This document shows, in pieces, positions 37,613-44,333 of a DNA stretch of 64,000 nt. The stretch comes from Nostoc sp. JL34 (GTDB taxonomy: Bacteria > Cyanobacteriota > Cyanobacteriia > Cyanobacteriales > Nostocaceae). The stretch covers positions 23,541-87,540 of the forward strand of contig NZ_JABXKQ010000039.1 in assembly GCF_017114945.1 (NCBI RefSeq), in the 5' to 3' direction. The notes under the pieces are model-generated. The model worked only from the letters and a program-made list of their open reading frames with translations, made no database searches and had not been told where the DNA came from. Position 1 is the first letter of the stretch. Each line of letters begins with the position of its first letter. Made by a program: the position numbers and the translations under genes.

Positions 37613-38026
37613 ATGCCTAAACAGAAAAAAATTGAACCCCTACTCGGTGAAGAACTGCTCAGAAAAGTCAAAGAGCTAGAGAACGAGAGCAAGGAAGATA
37701 AAGCCAAGAAGTGCGGCTACTATACCGTTACCAAAAATGGTATAGAGCGCGTCAATATGATGAAGTTCTTAAATGCCCTAATTGACGCTGAAGGCATTCA
37801 GTTAGACAGTACACCCAGCGCTAATGGGCGTGGTGGACGTAGTGCTAGCTATAGAATTAGTGTGCAATCGAATGGTAACTTACTTATAGGTTCAGCTTAT
37901 ACAAAACAGATGAATCTTAAACCAGGAGATGAGTTTCTGATCACTTTAGGCAAAAAGCACATTCGTCTGAGACAAGTAGATCCAGAAGATCGGGAAGGTG
38001 ATGAAGCTATAGAAGCCACGGCTTAA
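37613..38026 (+). CDS. cyAbrB-type transcriptional regulator
   Basis: A 137-residue protein of the cyanobacterial AbrB family. The N-terminal part (MPKQKKIEPLLGEELLRKV) and VTKNGIERVNMMKFLNAL are family-specific. The C-terminal AbrB-like DNA-binding part spans about 75-125 (YRISVQSNGNLLIGSAY, LKPGDEFLITLG). In cyAbrB the DNA-binding domain is C-terminal, the reverse of Bacillus AbrB. These proteins control carbon/nitrogen balance and heterocyst genes in related organisms. The start is ATG 37613; a TTG directly before it is in frame but has no separate support. Convergent with the ClC gene. Confidence 0.93.
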   Translation: MPKQKKIEPLLGEELLRKVKELENESKEDKAKKCGYYTVTKNGIERVNMMKFLNALIDAEGIQLDSTPSANGRGGRSASYRISVQSNGNLLIGSAYTKQMNLKPGDEFLITLGKKHIRLRQVDPEDREGDEAIEATA

Positions 38027-38053
38027 TAAATGGTCATTAGTCAATTCTCCTTT

Positions 38054-38149
38054 GTCATTAGTCAAGTGTCATTTGTCCTTTGGGAAAAACAATGACTATA
38101 AACAGTCATTAGTCAAGTGTCATTTGTCCTTTATGAAAAACAATGACTA
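38054..38149. repeat. Two 45-nt direct repeats with palindromic ends
   Basis: Copy 1 (38054-38098) and copy 2 (38105-38149) begin GTCATTAGTCAAG and end CAATGACTA, with a 2-nt difference (GG versus AT). Each copy can fold because its ends are nearly complementary. They lie between convergent cyAbrB and ClC genes and join an STRR tract (to 38182) that supplies the ClC stop codon. Confidence 0.9.
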
Positions 38150-38167
38150 ATGACTGATGACTAATGA

Positions 38168-40072
38168 CTAATGACTAATGACTATATCTGTAGTGGGTAA
38201 GACTGGTAAATAGTGGCGAAGTGCCTTGCGCGTAACTGCTAAATTGCAGGTTAATGCAATTTGCTCTTTTTCTAGTAAACCTAAAACGCGATCGGGTTTG
38301 TCTCGTGCTACTACTGGTAATTGATGCAAACCTCGAAGACTCATCCGGTCTAAAGCTTCAGATAAAAGTTCATCTTGCCATGCGTAGAGGATGTCAGTAG
38401 TACAAATGTCTATGAGGGTTTGACTGAATAAATTATCTGGAATTTCAGTTAGAGAATTTGGGTATGTTTGCCAAAGATCAAGGGCACGGTTAATATCTTC
38501 CAGAGAAAGTATACCAACTAATTGCTCTGCTTCATCAATTACTAAAGCACTACGGACGCGATCGCGAGTCATTTCCACAGCTGCATCTAATACTCCCAGA
38601 GTTGCAGGTAACTTTTTTGGACAGGGGTACATAGCATCTTCTACCAAAATTTGCTGCACAATTTCTGCTTGTTCATCTTTCAATTCCGAAAGACCAATTT
38701 GTTGTAGGTTAGAGTTAGAGTTAAAAGTTGGTTTAATCCTTTCCACTAGCCAAACACTCAAACCCACAGCTGCCATCAATGGTAAAACGATGCGATAGTC
38801 ACGGGTTAATTCAAACAGCATTAAAATAGCCGTTAACGGCGCTCTGACACTAGCTGCCAATACTGCTGCCATTCCTACCATTGCGTAAGCTGGGGGAGCC
38901 GCCATTTGATCGCAAATTGTCGGGAATGCCACAGCCAAAATCTTGGCGTAAGCCGATCCAAAAGAAGCACCTAAAAACATTGCTGGTGCAAACAAACCGC
39001 CGATAAAACCACTACCTGCACTAATTGCAGTCATCAGTAGCTTCACCACCAACAGCACCACCAACAGGTAGAGTGGAAACTCCACATCCTGAAGCATTGC
39101 TTCTACAGTTTCATAACCGACACCCAGAATTTGTGGGAAGTGCAAAGCAACTGCACCAATCATCACACCGCCAATAATTGGATGAATCGGTTCAGGAATT
39201 CGTCCCAACAAGGCAAAACCTGGAACCTTCCCAGCAAAGCAGGCTTTTGCTAAACGAATTGATTGAGTATAAGCCAAAGCAACTAGGCTGGCCCCTAAAC
39301 CCAAGCCAAGATAAAGGGGTAATTCTAAGGGACTGCGAACTTGGTAAACAGGTAAATCAAAAGCAGGTTGTGTGCCCAAACCAATTTGGGCAATTAATGC
39401 TGCTACCACCGCTGCTAACAGTACTACACTGACAGCAGAAGTAGCAAAAGATGTAGCTCCCATCACCACCTCTAGAGCAAAAAATACTCCAGCGATGGGA
39501 GCATTAAATCCAGCAGCAAGTCCAGCCGCCGCACCAGCACCCAACAGCAACCGTTGTCGTTCTTGAGATACATTGAGGATCACAGACAACAACATCCCAA
39601 AATTAGCACCAATTTCTACACTCGGCCCCTCTGGCCCCAAAGAAGCACCGCTTCCCAAAGAAACAGATGCGGCCAGCATTTTTGTAACTGGTCGTAGTGG
39701 TCGCCTAATCTCTGTTCCTTGAGAGGCGGCGATCAGAGATGAAAGTCCAGGGCCAAAGTCTTGAGTGCGCCAGCGCATCAAGCCAACGATTAATCCGCCA
39801 AGGGTGGGAACGCAGGCTAAAGTCCAAGCCCCCCAGACGCCGATTTGACCCATTAAATTTTCCAGCATCAACTGGTGAATCAGCTGGATTAAATAGTGAA
39901 AGGTGACTACACCCATACCAGTACCACCGCCAATCAGCATGGCTAAAAATAGCACGACGGTTTCTGGGGATGGTTGAAAACGATTAATTAAGTGAGCTAA
40001 ACGAGCGGAAGGTGTAGGAAAGGCAGGTTGTTCCGTTACCTTCCTCAGTTGAGTGGGAGGCAAGAGAGTCAT
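38168..40072 (-). CDS. ClC-type chloride channel/antiporter with CBS domains
   Basis: A 634-residue membrane protein with about 12 membrane segments, then a cytoplasmic pair of CBS domains (about residues 480-610). ClC signatures: GSGASLGPEGPSVEIG, with Glu148 in the place of the gating glutamate, and GSGFIGGLFAPAMFLGA, the anion-pore segment. The retained Glu is compatible with Cl-/H+ exchange, though channel and exchanger cannot be told apart from this alone. CBS pairs often bind adenine nucleotides and gate transport. The C-terminal VISH and stop derive from heptamer repeats, as in PyrR. The upstream 476 bases hold its promoter. Confidence 0.93.
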   Translation of the reverse strand: MTLLPPTQLRKVTEQPAFPTPSARLAHLINRFQPSPETVVLFLAMLIGGGTGMGVVTFHYLIQLIHQLMLENLMGQIGVWGAWTLACVPTLGGLIVGLMRWRTQDFGPGLSSLIAASQGTEIRRPLRPVTKMLAASVSLGSGASLGPEGPSVEIGANFGMLLSVILNVSQERQRLLLGAGAAAGLAAGFNAPIAGVFFALEVVMGATSFATSAVSVVLLAAVVAALIAQIGLGTQPAFDLPVYQVRSPLELPLYLGLGLGASLVALAYTQSIRLAKACFAGKVPGFALLGRIPEPIHPIIGGVMIGAVALHFPQILGVGYETVEAMLQDVEFPLYLLVVLLVVKLLMTAISAGSGFIGGLFAPAMFLGASFGSAYAKILAVAFPTICDQMAAPPAYAMVGMAAVLAASVRAPLTAILMLFELTRDYRIVLPLMAAVGLSVWLVERIKPTFNSNSNLQQIGLSELKDEQAEIVQQILVEDAMYPCPKKLPATLGVLDAAVEMTRDRVRSALVIDEAEQLVGILSLEDINRALDLWQTYPNSLTEIPDNLFSQTLIDICTTDILYAWQDELLSEALDRMSLRGLHQLPVVARDKPDRVLGLLEKEQIALTCNLAVTRKALRHYLPVLPTTDIVISH

Positions 40073-40548
40073 TGAGGGCGGGGTAAATGTAAGAAAAAAT
40101 TTAAATTTTTATCTGTTACTTCTCATTGTGAGCCATTATTTAGCAACCAGACAAGTAGACTTTATTTGCTTGATTTACAAAGCTTTAGGCAAAAATGTCA
40201 TTGTGCAAAATTTTTGTGGTGAGAATGGTTAAATGGGAGACAATTATTATTTGAGGGTCAGCGATGCCTAAGTTTGGCGTAGCTGTGGCTAGTGGGGTGC
40301 GAGTGAGCGCCAACGCTATTCTTTCTAGAGACAACAGAGTTTTTGTGAGCTGGGTGGACGCACCTGTAAACATTAACTAGAAGTCATCCTTGCCTAAATC
40401 TAGCTATACTCGTGTTGCGACCATCGAGCCATCCTTGGTAGTAATACAATGTATGTATGATTTATGCCTGATCTAAGATCATACATTGATCCCAATTCAA
40501 TATAGCTATTGTTATAGAGCGAGTAAATGGACTAGGCGGACGAGGTAA
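40073..40548. other. Divergent intergenic region with hairpin
   Basis: This 476-base region separates ClC (minus) from the zinc-ribbon gene (plus). It holds a repeat-like G/C-rich block at about 40264-40370, with weak open frames on both strands (a 38-codon plus-strand frame from 40264 and a minus-strand frame 40185-40373) that I do not accept as genes, and a hairpin at 40453-40486. Confidence 0.5.
40453..40486. promoter_or_regulatory. 9-bp inverted repeat upstream of the zinc-ribbon gene
   Basis: ATGTATGAT (40453-40461) and ATCATACAT (40478-40486) form a perfect 9-bp dyad with a 16-nt spacer, 62 nt before the start codon. It could be an operator or a leader hairpin; there is no T run to suggest termination. 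Confidence 0.35.
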
Positions 40549-40935
40549 ATGAATATACACACCTTTGATAATCATTATGTTACTTGCCCAATTTGCCAAA
40601 GAAATGCTACGCCGAAACCAGTTAAAACGCGCATGGGCTTGTTTTGCTGTCCCTATTGTCAGGAACGGCTAGTAGTTTGCCAAAGCGGTCATTATGTCCG
40701 CGATCCGTTTACTTGGAGACAATTGATGATTTCTTCAGCGCTACGCCGGCAAAGCCGACCTTTAGCGAGGATTATCAGAGATTTTGTCTTGCTCAAGCGT
40801 CCTATGGTAGCCTTGGCTGTAGGAAGTGCCATTTTCTTTGGTGCGATCGCCTTGACCCAAGAAAAGACAAGCTACGATCGCCAAATATTTCCGACAACAG
40901 AGAAAGTTAATGAACCAGGAAACAAATCTCAGTAA
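40549..40935 (+). CDS. Zinc-ribbon protein with C-terminal membrane helix
   Basis: A 128-residue protein of unknown function. Two cysteine pairs, CPIC (residues 13-16) and CPYC (34-37), form a likely zinc ribbon, with Cys33 and Cys44 nearby. After a basic segment (RRQSRPLARIIRDF) comes one hydrophobic helix (about 86-104, MVALAVGSAIFFGAIAL) and a polar tail. Such membrane-tethered ribbons are found in cyanobacteria without assigned role. A strong terminator follows at 41004. Confidence 0.7.
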   Translation: MNIHTFDNHYVTCPICQRNATPKPVKTRMGLFCCPYCQERLVVCQSGHYVRDPFTWRQLMISSALRRQSRPLARIIRDFVLLKRPMVALAVGSAIFFGAIALTQEKTSYDRQIFPTTEKVNEPGNKSQ

Positions 40936-41003
40936 ATGGATTACTTTGGTATAAATCAAATATTACTTTGATTTTTGTAATATTATAACTAAATACTTCT
41001 ATG

Positions 41004-41040
41004 AAACCGTGTCTTATTCGCCCCAAATAGGACACGGTTT
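41004..41040 (+). terminator. Strong hairpin terminator after the zinc-ribbon gene
   Basis: AAACCGTGTC-TTATT (41004-41018) pairs with AATAGGACACGGTTT (41026-41040), 15 bp with one G-T wobble, followed by TTACTTTA. It lies 68 nt after the stop. Confidence 0.82.
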
Positions 41041-41494
41041 TACTTTATGGCATGAAGAATACAGGGAATATAAATCCTAAGGGATGCTGTATGAACAACC
41101 ATTGCATCAACTTACTTAAGACTCTTGGCGATAAATAACTTTTGAAATTTTCTACGTCATCGCGAAATTTATAGCTTTTTGGGATCAAACCGCATAAATC
41201 CTCTGAGTCTGCCCCAATATTAAAGTAAGAAACTTAACTTTTCTTCCAAGTATCATGCTTAACGAGCCGCAGTCTCAATGGTTACAAATTGCCATCACTT
41301 GACATTGGACAACGAAATTATAATACTTAGCAGGAGACAAACATGATGTTACTCCACGCTACTTAACCTGCTATTCGATTTGACAGATATTGGCAAGGTT
41401 TTGGATCACACCATAAAAAGGCTAGTTTTTATATGGTCTATTAAGTAAAAACCCATAAAAAACCAACTTTAAAGGGTGCGCCAATCAGGTCAGG
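41041..41494. other. Leader region of module B
   Basis: This 454-base region precedes the sigma-like gene. It contains TTGACA (41299-41304) with TATAAT (41319-41324) or TAATAC (41321-41326) as possible promoter boxes (spacing 14 or 16), a seven-codon open frame with a strong ribosome binding site at 41343, and a hairpin at about 41410-41437 (ACCAT-AAAAA with TTTTTATATGGT). The arrangement promoter-short ORF-hairpin resembles an attenuator but is unproven. Confidence 0.45.
41343..41366 (+). CDS. Possible seven-codon leader ORF of module B
   Basis: CAGGAGACAAAC directly precedes ATGATG, which opens MMLLHAT and a stop. The ribosome binding site and spacing are excellent, unlike that of the following gene at 41495. 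The design resembles the mini-ORF before proA (440-457). Chance remains possible at this length. Confidence 0.22.
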   Translation: MMLLHAT

Positions 41495-43021
41495 ATGTTA
41501 AATAAATTACCCATATTTTCTAGCCTTCAGCACTTAGTTGATCGATTCTATATGTACATGACTATAGATAATTCAATTGGTCGCAGATCAATTCAATGGA
41601 AAGCTGAACTACATTTACAGCGTAATATTGATTTATATAAAACTCAACACGACCAATTTGCAGCATTATTGAATCAAAAAAGTGAGCAAGGCTTAATTCA
41701 ATTCTGGCTCGATATGGCGCTAAACAACTTGCCTTCAAAATATGATTGGGAACCAGAAAACCGGAGTCAAAAAGCATGGGAGCATTTAAGTCTGTATTGT
41801 GAGGAAAGTTGCTATCGCGCTGCTTCACAAGTATGGAAAGAGAATCAATATAAATGTTGGGAAGAATATATTTTTTTTGCGAGGTGCTTAGTTTATGATC
41901 CCGTGAGATTTCGGGCAATTTTGGCGAAGTACGACCCCAGCATTTCGCCACTTTCTGCTTACATAATTGAAGTTTTGCGAAAAACTATTAAAGACGAGGG
42001 TGCAGTTGCCAAATTTTCCAAATGGCGGTTGTTGTGCAAAAAAAGTAACAAAGAACTTCAAGAAGCATTAATTCGATATGGTATATGTGAACCAAAGGTT
42101 TCCAGATTTTTGTTTGCGCGTAAATATTTTAAACAAGTTTATCAATTCAATAAAATCCAAAACCCTGCAACTCGCAGCGGACAACGTTGGATAGAACCAG
42201 ATAGCAATGACTTTCAAGAAGCAGCACAATACTACAACGCTGAAAAAATACTAGCTATCGCACCGCATCAAGTTGCAGTCGGAAAAGATGTGACTGGAGA
42301 ACAACTGCAAGGATGGATGGAAACCAGCATTACCGCTTTGCGAAATTATCCCCAGTCAATTGCCCCAATTATTTCCCTCGAAGTAATGGGTGCAGCTAGT
42401 TATAGAATTGAGTCAGATGGGGGTTTTCACCTGGAAATAGCAGATTCTACACCTGAGGAAAAAAGCCTTTGTCAGCAAACTGAGGCGGTGTTACAACAGG
42501 AATTACTGGCACTCAATGACGACCAAAAAGAAATTTTATATCTTTATCATGCATTGGGATGGAATCAAAAACAGATCGCTGCAAAATTTGCAATTACCCA
42601 AGGAGCGATCGCCCGTCGCCTACAAACCATTGAACGCAGGCTAATTAATGCGGTATATTCATTAAAGCAACCGCCACAATGGGTCTCCGGGTACGTGACA
42701 ACCTGGTTGATGTATAATTACGAAACTCCCGATTATTCTGATTTAATTCATACAGCGTTGGTTACAGCCGTCAAACGACTGAACACTCAATTTCAGGATT
42801 TATTGCGACTTTACTACGGACAAAAGCTAGACACTAATGCTATTAGCAACCAACTTTGTCTTCCCCCAGATATAGTGAATGAATTACTTTTCCAAACAAA
42901 TTATGAATTAGAAATTGCACTACTAAAAGAACTTGATACAATGATCAGAAGATTTTTAAATATTTGGCTAAATCAACAATATAAATATATCAGAGATGAT
43001 AACATAAGCTCAAAATCTTGA
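41495..43021 (+). CDS. Sigma-70-like protein heading module B
   Basis: A 508-residue soluble protein. A segment near residues 100-165 (YDPSISPLSAYIIEVLRKTI) resembles sigma region 2. Residues 339-385 (LNDDQKEILYLYHALGWNQ, then QIAAKFAITQGAIARRLQ) form a region-4-like helix-turn-helix. A second, weaker copy (about 429-475, LNTQFQDLLRLYYGQKLDTN) follows. Normal sigma factors lack this duplication and the long linker, so it may be a divergent sigma factor or a regulator built from sigma parts. It begins the plus-strand run with DUF1822 34 nt away. The ATG at 41495 is used; Met20 or Met22 are alternatives, and none has a strong ribosome binding site. Confidence 0.72.
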   Translation: MLNKLPIFSSLQHLVDRFYMYMTIDNSIGRRSIQWKAELHLQRNIDLYKTQHDQFAALLNQKSEQGLIQFWLDMALNNLPSKYDWEPENRSQKAWEHLSLYCEESCYRAASQVWKENQYKCWEEYIFFARCLVYDPVRFRAILAKYDPSISPLSAYIIEVLRKTIKDEGAVAKFSKWRLLCKKSNKELQEALIRYGICEPKVSRFLFARKYFKQVYQFNKIQNPATRSGQRWIEPDSNDFQEAAQYYNAEKILAIAPHQVAVGKDVTGEQLQGWMETSITALRNYPQSIAPIISLEVMGAASYRIESDGGFHLEIADSTPEEKSLCQQTEAVLQQELLALNDDQKEILYLYHALGWNQKQIAAKFAITQGAIARRLQTIERRLINAVYSLKQPPQWVSGYVTTWLMYNYETPDYSDLIHTALVTAVKRLNTQFQDLLRLYYGQKLDTNAISNQLCLPPDIVNELLFQTNYELEIALLKELDTMIRRFLNIWLNQQYKYIRDDNISSKS

Positions 43022-43055
43022 TAGTTAATGTTGACATAAAATCAGTGAAAAATGT

Positions 43056-44333
43056 ATGTTTTTATATATACCTTTGTTGTACGATAAATATAATAATAAA
43101 CAAATAAATTTAGTTTTGAACAACCAATTGTTGTTGCAAATACATACCTCCATACAACAGCAAGCCTGGAAAGACGCACAACAGCATTCTCATAAGATCG
43201 CGCAGTCCAGTGCTTATTTGAATCGTGTTTGCTTGTATACATTTCTAGACTGGCTGAATAACCAAGTGCCTGATGAAGCGTTATCCAATTCTTCAATTTA
43301 TCCTAGTGAAGATAGCTTCCGCAGCATTTTAGAAGTAGTAAATGGGGCTGCAATCGGGATTGGTACACGGCGAGTTATCCTTATTCCCAACGAAAACATA
43401 GATTCAGAATCACTGCGAGTTCCTCAAGAGTGGATAGATATCCCAACTTTTGTAGGTGACTATTACTTAGCCGTACAGGTTGATTTAGAAGCAAATGCAG
43501 ATGAATGTACATTGACAGTACAGGGGTTTGCGACACATCGTCAAGTCAAACAGTTGAGCAAGTATGATCCACGCGATCGCACTTATATATTACCAACAGA
43601 CCAGTTAATCACAAACCTCACAGTAATGGAGGTGACGCTAGGAATACAAATGCGTGCAGAAGTCCCAGAATTGCCGATTTTATCTGAGACTGAGGCTCAA
43701 AATTTATTGGAACTGTTAGGCGATTCATCTATTTATTCCCCGCGTTTGCGAGTTGATATACCATTTGTACAGTGGGCAGCACTGCTGAATAATGATGAAT
43801 GGCGACAACAGTTATATCAGCGCCGGATAGGTCAATTTGTGACTAAAAGCATAGGCAAAACGAACAACTTAAGCAAATGGTTGCAAAATACCTTTGATGA
43901 TGGTTGGCAATCTTTAAATACACTATTTAACCAAGAATCTGGAAATTTCGTTTATAGTTTTAGACACTATCAAGAAGCGGCGAAAGGTATATCTGTAGAT
44001 GGTATCAAACTAATTGATTTGGAAATGCAACTGAGTAATCAATCAGTTGCACTTTTAGTTGGGTTGACACCAGAAACTGATGGGAAAGTAGCTGTGCGCG
44101 TGCAACTGCATCCAGCTAAAGGACAAACTTACTTACCGCCTAATATCAAACTAGCTTTAATTTCTCAATCAGAGTCTATCCTTCAGGAAATTCAATCGCG
44201 GATTCAAGATAACTTTATTCAATTGAAACGATTTGTTTGCCCACCAGGAAAAATCTTTAAAATTCAGGTAGCTATTGATGAGTTCAGTGTGACTGAAGAA
44301 TTTATAATTGAACCACTTGAATTTATAGGGTAA
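43056..44333 (+). CDS. DUF1822 family protein (module B)
   Basis: A 425-residue protein of the cyanobacterial DUF1822 family. Features: the N-terminal helical part with AWKDAQQHSHKIAQSSAYLNRVCLYTFLDWL (about 36-66, in two parts), the IPTFVGDYYLAVQVDL strand, YDPRDRTYILP and a C-terminal domain with ALLVGLTPETDGKVAVRVQLHP (split about 327-350). It has no membrane segment or signal peptide and no known activity. The TAA overlaps the next start by one base (TAATG), so translation is coupled to the CHAT-CHASE2 gene. It would be a cytoplasmic partner, adaptor or substrate of the protease; this is inference. Confidence 0.85.
   Translation: MFLYIPLLYDKYNNKQINLVLNNQLLLQIHTSIQQQAWKDAQQHSHKIAQSSAYLNRVCLYTFLDWLNNQVPDEALSNSSIYPSEDSFRSILEVVNGAAIGIGTRRVILIPNENIDSESLRVPQEWIDIPTFVGDYYLAVQVDLEANADECTLTVQGFATHRQVKQLSKYDPRDRTYILPTDQLITNLTVMEVTLGIQMRAEVPELPILSETEAQNLLELLGDSSIYSPRLRVDIPFVQWAALLNNDEWRQQLYQRRIGQFVTKSIGKTNNLSKWLQNTFDDGWQSLNTLFNQESGNFVYSFRHYQEAAKGISVDGIKLIDLEMQLSNQSVALLVGLTPETDGKVAVRVQLHPAKGQTYLPPNIKLALISQSESILQEIQSRIQDNFIQLKRFVCPPGKIFKIQVAIDEFSVTEEFIIEPLEFIG

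Noticed and set aside
35000..38182. Heptamer tandem tracts considered as a CRISPR array
   Set aside because: Units are 7 nt with no spacers; no cas gene is present. They are STRR repeats.
40185..40380. Small open frames on both strands (38 codons on plus, 62 codons on minus)
   Set aside because: They overlap a G/C-rich repeat-like block and match no family; coding on either strand is not supported.
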